From the NCBI GenBank assembly GCA_001600615.1, contig BCKK01000002.1:1580809-1644808 (forward strand): a DNA stretch of 64,000 nucleotides, written 5' to 3'. Below are positions 22,723 to 33,955 of the stretch, in pieces; the stretch's first letter is position 1; each line of letters starts with the position of its first letter. A program made the position numbers and the translations under genes. Origin of the DNA: Dioszegia crocea. Taxonomy: Eukaryota; Basidiomycota; Tremellomycetes; Tremellales; Bulleribasidiaceae. Under the pieces are notes generated by a model, which had not been told where the DNA came from, did no database searches, and saw nothing but the letters and a program-made list of their open reading frames with translations.

Positions 22723-23187
22723 AGTCGACGTATGGTGAGATGAGGGTAATTGGTAGGCACAACTATGCCACTCGCTGCTAGGAGGACTGGAAGTCGAAGT
22801 TAGAGGCTTGGTCGAGCCTAGGTAATTGGCTTCGGCCTCGAGCCTCAGCGAGCGCGGAATTCAACGCGGTGGCGACGATGTAAGCTCGGCGCAAGCCCCG
22901 CTGCCGTAGCCGACCTATGCTGCATCTTGTCTTCGGGGATAGTCAACACTTGGATATTCGGCCAGATTTGGATACATAGTCTGATATGGTATGAGCTGCT
23001 AGCTAGAGTACTGCGAGATACCAATTAGAGGCCCTACAACGTGCGAACATCTCCCATTTCCAAATCATCTCTGAGAGTCTGATCCCCCTCACATTCCTCC
23101 TCGACCCCATTTATGACATCCTCCTCTGACTGGCTGACCACAGACCGTTAGGTGATTAAACATTTACCGCCCTCACTAGCCCCAGTG
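22723..23187. other. Intergenic region
   Basis: Between the start of the acidic protein (minus strand, 22722) and the unresolved minus-strand locus. An inverted GCCTCGAG-type stretch lies near 22835. No gene seen. Confidence 0.35.
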
Positions 23188-23520
23188 CTAGTCTCCTCGT
23201 CCCAAGCATACACCACTGCCCGGACAGATCCGAGTCGACTCTATCTCCCACGTTCTGATATGATCTGGGGCCCTCTGTTGCCAATATTGCCTTGACCCCC
23301 TCACCAGCCCAAATGTCCATTGCAAGACTTCCTGCGGAGGCAGCTTGCGCTTAATCCGACGCCAAATGTCGTCTGTCGGACGAGAGAAGTCCCCCGGCTG
23401 ATAAAATGAAGGGGTAAAAACGGGGGAAATATCTCGGTAGTTGGTTGCGCTTGGTATAGGTCCGTAGTGCGCTGGCCGGGCAGTGACATTGATGCGACAC
23501 TTATGGACGAGAGAGAACAA
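23188..23520 (-). CDS. Possible coding exon(s), uncharacterised
   Basis: An open frame with ordinary protein composition: LVHKCRINVTARPAHYGPIP, TDDIWRRIKRKLPPQEVLQW and DHIRTWEIESTRICPGSG. A 30-nt GTGAG...CAG intron may interrupt it near 23290. It could be the 3' end of the larger locus upstream (23849..26068), or a separate small gene. I recognise no family and cannot fix its start. Confidence 0.3.
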   Translation of the reverse strand: MFSLVHKCRINVTARPAHYGPIPSATNYRDISPVFTPSFYQPGDFSRPTDDIWRRIKRKLPPQEVLQWTFGLVRGSRQYWQQRAPDHIRTWEIESTRICPGSGVCLGRGD

Positions 23521-23848
23521 GATAGAGGTTGAACGCCAACGAGTGTAGAAACGAAGGTGTCGAATTCCATGGGAGATTGGCTTCAGTGGCCCCGGAGAAC
23601 CGACCGGACGTAATTGTAGCGCAGCGCTCGTTGAGCCCTATCCTGGTAGTGGATGAGAGTTTCGCAGTTGATTGTGACGTCAGGCGGATGTCCAGCGCTC
23701 GGCCGAGGGAGTACTTGACGGACTCTTATCGTCCGATTCGGATCCATTGAGAGCGTTTGCAGCTGTCCGCATGGAACTTGCCGGGGGATGGGGCGATTCA
23801 CTATCGTCGGACGCAAATGGTTCGGTCGCCCGGGACGCGGAGGACAGT

Positions 23849-26068
23849 TTATTGGGCGGGGAGGACGGATCGGTCGCAGGGTAGGAGCATGGATCGGCCG
23901 CAGGAGACGAGAACAAGACCTGCTATCTTGCGTACCGCCTCAAGATCGGTCGAAGAAGTTCCATCTCGAGAGACGGCGAGCTTGAATGTGAATGTATAGC
24001 CTTTGATCGAGGCTTCGCGGCGGATCGAGCGGAGACTCACCGAAGTCTGGAAGAGGATGTAGTTCGGCGTGGGCGCCAGGAGTGTCCGTTCGAGCCTGCC
24101 CGCCTGTCGGCACCGTTCACATTCCATGTGCTTCGGCGAGAACTCCTCGGCCCATGCCTGGCCGATATTACCGCGAGGAGATTTCAGGATATGGGCTGAC
24201 TCGCATGAGCAGGGGGGCTGGTCACACGAGCAGATCGGCGTGATCTCGACATTGTACGAGTGGGTCGATCGGTCGCTGTCATTTTCCGATTCCGAGTCGA
24301 GCCGTGCAGCAACCGATTCGACGATTTCGAATGGGTTTCCGCGGGTGCAATCGACCATTGAGGTGTAGTCGGCACTGCGGAGCGCAGATTGATAGCCGGC
24401 TAGACCCAGAATGCGGAGCGCGGTGGCTTGACTCGCCTCGAGCTCCTCCAATGTCGCTGAAACTGTCGCTATCAGACGCGCCTCCTCCTCCTCGCTACTT
24501 CCGCTGGACTTTGGAACATCCTCTAGCTAGCCCCATCTCTTCCTCCATCCGGGCGCCCTGAGATTGCGGTTTCGCCTGTTCCTCGTCCTCGTTAGGCCCA
24601 TTGATGGATGAAGCCTGACTAGTCGCCTGGACTCCACTGTCTACATCGCATAGAGTCGAGAGCGCAACCAAGAGATCGTAAGGTCCTGGCTGGGCCGAGT
24701 GCCAAAACCTTCACGTCGCGGTAGGGTTCGCGGGACTGGGGGATGATGGAAGGTTTGCCGGATTGCCAGTCCTTGAGTTGTTGATTGAGGTGTGGATTGG
24801 AGGGATCGGCAATAAGGCGGCGGAAGATAACGGGTGTCTCGGATGGTCTACCGTAAGCTGAGAATGCGGAAAACTCACCTCATGCCAAACTCTACTTTGT
24901 ACACGACCCGTTGGGATCGGGCCATATCTTCTACAATGACATGGCATCCGCCCACAACTCACGCCATGGTTGGACTTCGAATCCACCGAGATTGATGGTG
25001 TTCCATTCCTCATCCATTTTCCCCGCCTGCGCCGAGGCAACAAAGCCAATCACCTTCTTTGGCGGCCATCCGCTTTCGATGCAGCCCTGCCTGACGAGGT
25101 CGTTGAGGGAGATGGAGATCTCGGCGTTGCGGATGGATCGTCTGACGCCATGCAGTATTTGGAACCTGGCGGGGATCTGTACGCGGAGGTCTGTGAGGCC
25201 GGGGAGGCGGCCGATGAGATGGGCGGGGAAGAGCGCATGGGCGTCTTCAGTGTTTGAAGAAGTCAAGGCGACGACTATCGTCAGCCAGAACGACTGAATG
25301 CTCACCTGGTACAGCACCTCCTTTGAATCGGTGGACGGTGGGTAGGGTCGCTGAGCAGGTCGACGCGGTCATGCGCCACAACCCCGCTGAGAGTACGTAG
25401 CAAAGAGCTTGATCCCGTTGACTCGGATATCGCGCTCGTACTGCTTGAAATTTGAAGTCGGGGCAGAGAATTTCGACCAGAGGCTCGACGGCGAGGGTAG
25501 CTTGGGTACCTCCGACTTTGGGACGAATGTTACTAGGTGGTAGTAACACTCGCTGTCCAGTCTGGATCGGTCCATGGCGCGCTGGAAGTCGCGCTGCGCC
25601 TTGGCGTAGCGTGGAGTGGACCATGTCCAATGTCACCATAGCAGGTTGTTCCGCAGATCGGAGGACACACAGTCGCACCGACGCCTCGAGGATCCGGTTG
25701 ATCTGAGCGCGGTCTGGCAGAAGTTGAGCACGAGGCGCCGGCAGGTAGATCATCTGGTGAAAGAAGTGGACGGGCGCGTGGTCATAATCCCATTCGGTGA
25801 GCGTGACCTGTCGACCCCCGGCATGGTGCGCGCTTAGGTCTGTAGTGAGCTGGAGGGTGATTGAGGTGGGGAGTTGTGTCATAGGGTCGAGCGTGTGGTA
25901 AAAGAGAGGAATGATGTCGGTGAAAAAGGCGGCCGGATCGAGGGGCTCTTCGGTGTAGTACTTGTGTAGTGAGCCGGGGATGAGGATGTGATCGATGTGC
26001 TGGAAAGGATGGGTACTGGCTGGAACGCCTCGAATGCCGCGCAAAAGCTCGAGACTGTGGGTAATCAT
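23849..26068 (-). CDS. Uncharacterised multi-exon protein, gene model uncertain
   Basis: Exon 1 (26068..25306, ATG 26068) is a long open frame with SLHKYYTEEPLDPAAFFTDI and TLTEWDYDHAPVHFFHQMIY. A 61-nt intron (25305..25245) joins RFKGGAVP to DAHALFPAHLIGRLPGLTDL. Introns 24962..24931 and 24878..24848 (31 nt) lead to DMARSQRVVYKVEFGM and PVIFRRLIADPSNPHLNQQL. After about 24690 the frame changes and I could not find a clean splice. Further open stretches PYDLLVALSTLCDVDSG and CTRGNPFEIVESVAARL, then a Cys-rich part (CSCDQPPCSC and KHMECERCRQAG), probably belong to it. The Cys pairs could bind zinc. No family recognised. Confidence 0.4.
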
Positions 26069-26608
26069 TTTGGTACAGCGCCATCATTTCTCTGCATCAC
26101 ATCAAGGTGGACGTGCTTAGGAAGCATGACGTGTTTTATGGCTTCCATCAAGACCAGCCTGAGGAGGGTGAGTACATAAGGGCGATGACATGGCTAAATC
26201 AGATTTCAAGACATCGCTGCCAAAGAGACTGCATACCTCAATTCACTGCATCCCCGCTCGGGGACACACCTGCCTCAAGATGGACCCCGCTTGGTCTTTT
26301 CTCGTCTGCCACTGTAGCGTGGGCGGTGTGGGTCCGTGATTCGTCTTGCGGTCAGACTGGGCGGCAATACTTCAGGTGCTATGCTCGATGAAAAGGCAGG
26401 CAAAGCTGACCCAGCAGCTTACGGAGATGGATGCAATCTCCATTAGCCTTATGAAAGGGTTGAATTTCACTCGACAGTCGCTTCCTTTCGATACATACAC
26501 CTTGTCGACCTATACCTTGTGATCCTGGATACTGGTCGCCAAAGCGCAAAGAGAGATCTACACTAGCACTCTTGAATTTCAACCCTACCGAAGAAAAAAG
26601 CAATTACA
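26069..26608. other. Divergent intergenic region
   Basis: A 540-bp stretch between the uncharacterised minus-strand gene and the PP28-like gene. No coding exon or repeat noticed. Confidence 0.4.
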
Positions 26609-27431
26609 ATGGCACGCGGCGGCGCAGCATCATCCCGGGGAAGGGGGTAGGTCAACTCTTGCTGATGATTTGCCACTATACTTACCCCCGCAGGAAGTTC
26701 AAGATATCTCGTGGTGGCGGTCGTCATTTCTCTCGAGACCTTGACACCCGTGCAGCACTCAAGGGAGAAGTCGGCGATGACAGTTCTGAAGAAGAGGAAT
26801 CCGAAGAAGAGGAATCGTCAGACGACGACGAGCCCACAGTGGCCGAGGTCAATGCGCAATTAGCACCGGAAATGGCGGCGATGAATTTGAAGTTGGGGAA
26901 TACGGTGGATGTTGGAGGTGATGCGGATGATGGGTTGAGCAGGGCGGAGAGAAAGGCGGCCAAGAAGGCTCAATCGGGCAAGAAGGTTGCGATTAAGGAG
27001 CCTGAGAGTGATGAGGATGAGGACGAGGCTGTGGGCAAGAGGCAGGCTGAGAGCAAGGATATGGCAAAGGGCAAGGCGAAGGTTGCGGCGGCCGATATGA
27101 GCCGGAGGGAGAGGTGAGTCCAGCTTTGGTGTAGCTGACAATCAGGGAAGCGGCGGACAAGAAGGCTGCTCAGGAGCGATACGCCAAGATGCATGCTCAG
27201 GGTGAGTTTTGTATTGGACAAACTGACAGTTAGGCAAAACGGCAGAGGCTCAGACTGACCTGGCCCGGCTACAGGAGGTCCGACGTCGTCGTGACGCTGC
27301 TGCAAAACAGCGAGAGGCGGAGGCTGCCGGTAAGTCCCATCCTTTTTCACCAGAGGCACCCACTGATCTTTGCAGAAGCGGCCAAGGTGGCGGCGGACAA
27401 GAAGGAGAAGGCAGCTGCCAGGAAGTTCTAG
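26609..27431 (+). CDS. PP28/PDAP1-family phosphoprotein
   Basis: Exon 1 is tiny (26609..26646, MARGGAASSRGRG) and intron 1 ends at 26693. The protein has the layout of the 28-kDa heat- and acid-stable phosphoprotein (casein kinase substrate PP28): Gly/Arg-rich start, long Ser/Asp/Glu tract (EEEESEEEESSDDDEPTVAE) with many CK2-type sites, then LSRAERKAAKKAQ and the conserved AADKKAAQERYAKMHAQGKT with AEAQTDLARLQEVRRRRDAA. It ends KKEKAAARKF at TAG 27429..27431. In animals PDAP1 is cytosolic and phosphorylated; its molecular role is unclear. About five exons, all with very short introns. Confidence 0.8.
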
Positions 27432-27445
27432 GTTGGGACCAAAGC

Positions 27446-27595
27446 TTTTGTCTATAGATCTACGATGTATCATCCTACGCCTTGATGTCAAGATTCACAT
27501 CCCTGATATTGCCAGGAAATTCTATATCGGATTTTGTCTATAGATGTGCATTGCTGTAACCTACGCCTTAATGTCAAGCTCCACATCCTTGATCA
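27446..27595 (+). repeat. Diverged direct duplication of the 3' end of the GNAT gene
   Basis: Segment 27446..27509 and segment 27532..27595 align without gaps at an offset of 86 bp, identical at about 49 of 64 positions. Both contain TTTTGTCTATAGAT and CCTACGCCTT. The second copy holds the last codons and the stop of the GNAT gene; the first lies in the gap before the PP28 stop and, read on the minus strand, still encodes DVNLDIKA plus a stop. Confidence 0.75.
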
Positions 27596-28296
27596 TTTTC
27601 TGGTGCGGCGCTGAAGATCAGCCCTTGCCCGAATCCGTACCTTAGTAACATAACATTGAATATTGACTCACCGCCCTCTTCGTCAAATTCCTCGCCCTCT
27701 TTGCTGAACCCCAATCGTTCATAGAACGAGACCACCTGCATCTGGCTGTTACACTGAAGGCGGACCACCTTACGACCTTCCTTATCCCTCACAGTGCCTA
27801 AATCTTTGACGTTGTGTTCCCTCGCATGCTGCTCGACAGCCAACATCATCTCCTTGCCAAAGCCGTACTGCCGGTAATCCTTCAACACGGCCAACCGAGA
27901 GATCTTGCCTTTGGACGGGGTGAAGCGGATGGTCCCGATGGGTTTCTTCGATGTTTCTGATGGAGGGATAGAAGAGGTCGGGTTGATGGATGCTGTCGAT
28001 TCGGGTGGCGGAGCGGGTTGAGTGACGGAAAGGAGGAGACTGGATGAGATCGCTTCGTATCTGTCGTCAGCTAGGTCAAGACTACACTCACTCATCTAGC
28101 TCTGTGTCTACCGGGAATCCCTTGCGTTAGTGCAGTCCAAGAGTATGGCATACCTGCTCGACGACAAAGACTGAAATCAGCGAAGCCAGAATTAAAACGT
28201 ACCCTCAACCCGAACATCAAAGCATGCTTCGACTTGCTCTTTACTCGTCACTGCCTCAATCACGAACGGCGGACGTTGCGGTTTTTGATCTGACAT
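27561..28296 (-). CDS. GNAT-family N-acetyltransferase
   Basis: Spliced from about six exons, it reads MSDQKPQRPPFVIEAVTSKE, CFDVRVEVFVVEQGFPVDTE LDE-type start, then KPIGTIRFTPSKGKISRLAV, YRQYGFGKEMMLAVEQHARE (acetyl-CoA-binding motif A, with the Q/R-x-x-G-x-G/A pattern as RQYGFG) and SFYERLGFSKEGEEFDEEGA before PHQKMIKDVELDIKA. FVVEQGFP resembles the start of Gna1/ElaA-like GNAT proteins. The last intron must use the acceptor CTGATCTTCAG to reach PHQKM. It is a small (about 210 residue) soluble acetyltransferase; the substrate cannot be told. It is convergent with the PP28 gene. Confidence 0.85.
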
Positions 28297-28566
28297 AGTG
28301 CGTAAGGGGATGGGAAGGGCAACAATACCAGGAAAGGCAGCAATAAGTGTTAAAGGACAAAGGAGAGTTGAAGTAAAGTCTAGAATGCACCACCATCCGA
28401 GCTCGGGCCGGGCATCGGAGCCGAGCTAGAGTGCGCGTTTTTACCTCATGTGCCTCCAGTAAGGAAAGGAATGGGAGAGCGATTGGCGATAGTGCTTCCA
28501 GTCGAGGATGGCATCGCCAAGGCTATACATGCGCCCAGAAGTGACCTACCTACAAACATCATACAT

Positions 28567-30333
28567 CTAATTCATTAAATCTACCAAATCCGCAAACGCA
28601 TCCTTCTTCTCCGGTGCCTTTTGACCATTCTGCCCTGGTGGCGGACGCTGAGGTTGCAACTGCTGTGGGACGAACCCAGAAGACAACGGGGTCCCACTTC
28701 TCAGCTGATGTTGTTGCTGCCCTGCAATCCCAGTTCCAAAGTTGAATCCGCTCGACCCGGTTGACGAGGGCTGCATGGGCATCCCGTATGGCGATTGGGC
28801 CTGCGATTGGGCCTGCGCCTGCCATTGTGGTGGATTTGGCGCAGATGTATTGAAGAATGACATGGGGTCTTGTTTGGGAGCTTGTGATGGGTTGTACTGT
28901 AATGTAGAGCTTGGGGTAGGGGTAGGGGAAGAGAAAAGGTCGAGAGGGAGGCCGGTGTCGCCAGCGGCGCTGGGAAGGGCAAGACCGCCGTGTCCCGACA
29001 TGCCCTGTTCTTCGTCTGCGAACGCATCGAAAGAGATGAGATCGGCCGCTTTTTGGTTCGGATTGGAGCTGCTGTCAGCAATGCTTTGCCGAAACTTACG
29101 AATCCACCAACGCCTGTGCCAATGCCCAATCCCCATCTTTACAAGCTTGATATCGTTCCAGCGCATTATTTATCAGGTCATTACAGAGTAGCAGCCGGTC
29201 TGATATTAGCGAATTTCACACCAAACTCACCCATCATTCCCTCTCGCTCGCCAGTATCCTCTTCTATCCACTTCTGAATCTTTGGCCTCGCCCCCTTGCA
29301 CGCCGTTGCAACCTGCTCGTACGCATCTCCCACGATACCAATCCGCTCGCCTTCCCGCGCGTTATTGAGCATGTCGTTGAGCAGTATCGCCTTCGACTGA
29401 ACCTTGTCAAGCTCGTGAAAGGTTTGTGCTGCATAGTCGACTGCTTTTTCAGGTTCCTATCGTCAGTTCGATCGCCTGTAGTGCTCACCGCTCCGGATAA
29501 CTGCTTCATGAGTTCCTGGGCCGCAGCGAGATCTCTAGGTGTTGCTCGTCTAATCAATTCTTGCAGTTTCTATCGTTAGCGGGTTCGGACAAGAACTCAC
29601 TGCACTCTTGGCTGCACGGTCCTCCTCTTCTAGCTCCTCTGGTGATTTCAAAGTCTGAAGTTAGCTATCGCTTGTGAACAACTTGCCTCGTTCGGGTTGG
29701 CGGAAGACATTGCGCGGGTCGCGTCGAACGATTTGAAGCGGTACCCTATCGTCAGCTTTGACATATAGGGGCGCACCTTTATAACTGAGCAAACGGTGCA
29801 TATCCCGAATATGCACCAAGTCCTCCTTATACTTTGACGACAGACACAGCGTGTTCTTCCACTCATGTATCATCTGTCGTTAGCTTCGTACGGCCCTCAC
29901 TCACCTCCAAGATCCGCCCCATAACCCTTCCCGTGACCATTGGCGGTCGTTCCGGAAAGCGCCTGACCAGCTCATTCAGAAAGTCTTTGGTGCTGATTTG
30001 TAGATGTATAGGATATCCACAATTCCGGACGAGATGGTCAAGCACGTTAAGCGCCAAGAGTGCCTGATTGGGATTGCGCGAGTTGATGTGTGGGAGAAGG
30101 CCAAAGATGCTTTCTCGAGCGCTGAGATCAGCTCAAGCGCACAAAGCCTCACCTGTTGGCTTTCTTCTTGTTGACTATCTCGGCGAGCTCGATGTTTACT
30201 GCGTGATTTGGCTCGGGTAGGGTCGGGTCACAAGCTTGTTCTAGCCGTCAGCGGAGCATACAGGTCACATACCTATGAGAGCTTGGATAGGGGTGAGGCT
30301 GGCCCAGGGACGGGTGGAACCGCCAGACATCAT
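28567..30333 (-). CDS. GGA: GGA-type VHS-GAT clathrin adaptor
   Basis: The N-terminus MMSGGSTRPWASLTPIQALI plus EQACDPTLPEPNHA begins a VHS domain that continues RNPNQALLALNVLDHLVRNC, GYPIHLQISTKDFLNELVRR. A GAT domain follows: ELIRRATPRDLAAAQELMKQ, then VDYAAQTFHELDKVQSKAIL and MLNNAREGERIGIVGDAYEQ. The C-terminal 200 residues are Gln/Pro/Ser-rich with acidic-Phe and clathrin-box-like bits (LISFDAFADEE, LPLDLFSS, FADLVDLMN). No gamma-adaptin ear is visible. GGA proteins are Arf-dependent cargo adaptors at the trans-Golgi for vacuolar and endosomal sorting. About eight exons. Confidence 0.82.
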
Positions 30334-30648
30334 GTTGAGGATTTCAAGGTCTCGCCGGTTGATCCTAGTCTCTTGTCGGCTGTGCGCAGGCTTTGTTGAC
30401 ACTGACGGGCTGGATAGATTTGATTGAGCGATGCTGCGGTGCGTCCAAGCCAAGCTTACGCCGCGACTAGAGACTCTAAATGCACCCCTCACTTTAGGAT
30501 GCTTCCGGGTCGCGTTCCAGCTGAGTCACGTGCCGACATCTGAAACCGAGCCTTTGGATCAATGCCACGTCATTTTCCAGGTGGTTGAAGCGGCTGATGA
30601 TTGGCCTCTTTAACGGCTAGACACTCATCCACCCTCACTCAGAACAGC
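30334..30648. promoter_or_regulatory. Divergent promoter region, GGA and NDUFA9 genes
   Basis: The 315-bp intergenic stretch between two divergent start codons must hold both promoters. I see no distinctive element beyond a GAGTCACGTGCC stretch with an E-box-like CACGTG at 30527..30532. Confidence 0.4.
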
Positions 30649-32128
30649 ATGGTAGCCGCAAGGATAGGTGAGCTCCACACCTCCAACGCGAAAAGACCTT
30701 AACTCACTATACCAGCCCCCGTTGCCCGCGCTCGGATAGCGGTCACACCGCAGCTGTCCTCAAAACGGGTATGTTACCCATCCCGCCTTGGCTAATTGGC
30801 AGTTCGCGCACGACCTCATCATTCAAAACAACCCCCGGTCAGGTACCTCATCGCCCATCATCAAACATGGTCCTCCTACCGGGGGTCGATCTTCAGTATC
30901 CGGCCACACAGTGACTGTGTTTGGCTGCACAGGATTCTTGGGCCGATACCTAGTCCACAAGATCGCCAAGATGGGAACGCAGGTGATTGTGCCATACCGA
31001 GATGAGGACGAGAAGAGGCATTTGAGAGTGATGGGTGATTTGGGGCAGATCGTTCCTATGGTGAGTGATTGTGAGATGGGGCTGATGGTAGGAATGGGAT
31101 GCGCGAAATCCGGATCAAATCTATGAGTGTCTCAAGCATTCGGACGCGGTCTACAACTTGACAGGACGAGACTGGGAGACTAGGTAAGGCACGATAAGAC
31201 ATAGCTGATTGCAGAAACTACAAGTTTGAAGACGTCAATGTCAAGTGGGTCTTTCTTGAGACTATCGCTAATGTACAGAGCCGCCGGATCCATCGCCTCG
31301 ATTGCCGCTCAGGCTGGCGTATCGCGCTTCTTCCACGTCTCGCACCTCAACGCCTCGCCTGACTCTGCATCCGCATTCTACCGGAGTAAATATGCTGGCG
31401 AGCGGGCAGTCAGGGACGCCTTCCCCGAAGCCACCATCGCACGTCCGGCTGGAATGTACGGACACGAGGATTGGCTATTGAACGCTATGGCCCGTGAGTC
31501 ACTGTAAGACACAGCTAATGTAGAATACCCCATTCTGTACAAACTCAACAATGGCCGAACCAAAATCCTACCCGTCCACGTGCTTGATGTCGCCCAAGCC
31601 CTAAGCATCATGCTCACCGCCCCCCTCACCTCCACTGCCTCTACCTTCGCCCTTGCCGGACCAGCTGTACACACCTACAACTCCCTCCTCAACCTCGTCA
31701 GCGCCATGACGATGAACCCCCCTTCAACCGCCCCTACCGTACCCAAAGCCATCGCCAAGGCATTTGCCACTGTTAGCAACCGGGCACTCTGGTGGCCCAC
31801 CGTCAACGCGGACGACATTGAGCGTAAATACATTGACGACTTTGGCGTGGACCTTATGGAAGCCGCTGCAGCGGAAGAAAAGCCAAGCGGATGGGCAGTG
31901 TCAGATGGCGATGCCAAGATGGTCGGTATAGATGGGGAGGCTGTCAAGTCATGGGCCGACCTAAACATTGAGCCTGATCACGTCGAGGAGCACGCCATCA
32001 AGTTTTTGCGACGATACAGAGCTGCGTACGTTGCTATTGCGTTCCCGCTGACCTACAGATCCAACTTTGATATGCCCCTGGAGATGGGCAGTTTGAAACA
32101 GCCCAAGCAGTACCACGTTGTCCCATAG
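30649..32128 (+). CDS. NADH:ubiquinone oxidoreductase 40-kDa subunit (NDUFA9 family)
   Basis: Starts MVAARI then, after introns, [20 protein letters not shown], a basic mitochondrial-type presequence. The atypical SDR/NAD(P)-binding core follows: [20 protein letters not shown] (G-x-x-G-x-x-G), [78 protein letters not shown]. The end is [20 protein letters not shown]. This subunit sits on the matrix arm of complex I and binds NADPH structurally. It stops just 10 bp before the convergent ALKBH6-like gene. Presence of the gene indicates that the fungus has respiratory complex I. Confidence 0.92.
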
Positions 32129-32138
32129 TCTGATGTAT

Positions 32139-33119
32139 CTATTTCTTGATGACTCCGCGTAGGAGATCACCCTTGACCACCTTGTTTGCGGTTCGAAAAG
32201 TTAGGCTAGTCCTGACTCCTCTATCCCCGCTCCAACCCCCAGCACTGAGCGCATCTGCAATGTCCGCACTGCCCAGTTGGTCCGCATTGACAATCCTATC
32301 CCCCGGCCCTTCTCCCTGATGCACTTCATCCCTCGCTTGTGCCCGTATCCCGTGCAAGTGCGACGTATACAGCGTGCTCGATAGCACCAATAGTGACCTC
32401 GGCAACACCAGCAAATGCGCCAGAGGCGTGGCGGCTATTATACGCGGTGTAGGATCGTCCGTTTCCGTAGCGGTCATTGGTGGCGAAGGGGAGAGTGTCG
32501 ATGCGTAGTGGTGTATATCAAGAACTGTGTGGGAGCCGAGGGAGAGAGTAGCGACTAGTGGTTTGAAGGCGGCGCCATCTTCGTGGGGCTGACATCAGCT
32601 GTGAAGGGTTGAGACTTACAGATATGCCCTGCTCAGGTTGATATTCGTTAATTAAGACTTGGTTGAATCGAGCGTTTCCCAGAAAGCTCTCGATTCGCTC
32701 AAGTATATTAGGACTACATCAGCTCAGTCTAGTAGACACTTACAAAGACGCAAGCCAATCTGGGAATGCCTCAGGCAGCAAGATTCCCTTCTTGGACATA
32801 TTCCCACCCCAATATTGCAATCTGAATCAGCCCCTTTCTGACTCGACGCACCTCCTACCCGTCCCGACAGTCTTCCATTTTGGCTGTGGAGATTCTTGGA
32901 TCTGCCATTAGATATGCACAGCATGGGCCCACCTTTCGGATCAGAAATTCCTCCTCTTCCTCCGTGATGAAATCTGGGACACTGACATCAGCTCAATCTT
33001 CGCGGAACGTACTAGAACGCAGCGGGTGGTATGCCTTGAACTTTGAAGTGGTCCAGACTGGGGAATGGGTCACTACTGGCTGGTGTGGCTTGTACGTCGT
33101 CGTGGATGGCGATGGGCAT
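32139..33119 (-). CDS. ALKBH6-type Fe(II)/2-oxoglutarate dioxygenase
   Basis: From ATG 33119 it reads MPIAIHDDVQATPASSDPFP, FKVQGIPPAAFYVPDFITEE and EFLIRKIQESPQPKWKTVGT. A middle exon gives LQYWGGNMSKKGILLPEAFP and DWLASF. Then GNARFNQVLINEYQPEQGIS leads into HEDGAAFKPLVATLSLGSHT (metal-binding H-x-D) and VLDIHHYASTLS. The end has DRGVRTSLTFRTANKVVKGD, the 2-oxoglutarate-binding Arg region. This domain order and these motifs match the AlkB homologue ALKBH6, whose substrate is not settled. The Asn-x-Tyr, HxD and R-x-S/T-x-T-x-R landmarks are intact, so it is probably active. Confidence 0.88.
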
Positions 33120-33254
33120 TTTGGAATGTATACAGCCAAACGGACGAACGGAATTCATTCCGCGACACAAACTGTACGAGCTACCAAACCCCTGCCAGTG
33201 GATCCATGGTGAAGAAATGTGATATTAAGCATGGCCTACTGTCATTCAACTAAG

Positions 33255-33955
33255 CTACAACCCGGCACGCCTTTTCCGCCTCTTCTCCTCTGCAGTCTCC
33301 ACCTGAGGTTCCGCCGCCGAGTTCATGGCCTGCTTGACATAGTCCTGAACAATATTCTGCCATCCGCCTGCTGGTGCTCCGTCCGCTCCTTGTCCCATCC
33401 AATTGGCTGCAGTGTTGAAGATGGACGACATGATGTCTGGGCCATTCTGCGCTGCATCCCTAATGTCAGCCACGTATGACCTCCACGTACCTGTTGGTCC
33501 TTCGTCCTTTGGTTTGCCTCGTCTTTGGCGCTTGGTCTCCGCCAAACAGCCCAGCCAAAGATGCCAGACCGGGCGCTGCGCCTCCTCCCCCACCGCCCAT
33601 TCCAGCCCACTGCCTCGCGACATTGAAGACATCCCCCATACCCCCCTGTCCCGAATTACCCATCAACCACCCAAGCACGCCCAAGATAGGCCCAATCTTC
33701 AACGCAAACCGCAGTATGCGAGAGACATACCCGAACATCCCAGATAGGGTCGCCCATACTATCCAAAAAGCGACGATGACGACTGCATAGCGCGCGAATG
33801 GCCAGGCTAGGCGGAAGAGGGGAAGAAAGGAGGATGGGGAGGAGAGAGAGGGAGGGTTGAGTAGGATGTTTGTCAGGTCTGGTGGTAGGTAGGGCAGCAG
33901 GGGACGAATGAGGTTGCTACAGTCAGCACTTCTTGCTGTTGATGGCTTACTCCAT
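33255..33955 (-). CDS. Small membrane protein, possibly APQ12-like
   Basis: A two-base-split second codon follows the ATG at 33955 (intron 33950..33919 region), giving MDNLIRPLLPYLPPDLTNIL. Then come SFLPLFRLAWPFARYAVVIV and WIVWATLSGMFGYVSRILRF with hydrophobic segments, GPILGVLGWLMGNSGQG, a Gly-rich loop (MGGGGGGAAPGLASLAGLFG), and a C-terminal part with DIMSSIFNTAANWMGQG and EEKRRKRRAGL. Two membrane helices near a short N-terminus and a basic tail are reminiscent of APQ12, a nuclear envelope protein needed for nuclear pore assembly, but similarity by eye is weak. Confidence 0.5.

Noticed and set aside
23849..24451. USP-type deubiquitinase call
   Set aside because: Only the spacing of two Cys pairs resembles the USP zinc ribbon. 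The catalytic Cys box and the His box were not found.
25369..25575. Apparent frameshift inside the first exon of the 26-kb locus
   Set aside because: A second frame looks protein-like (DRSRLDSECYYHLVTFVP), but the first frame is open through 25306 and splices in phase to the next exon, so no frameshift is required.
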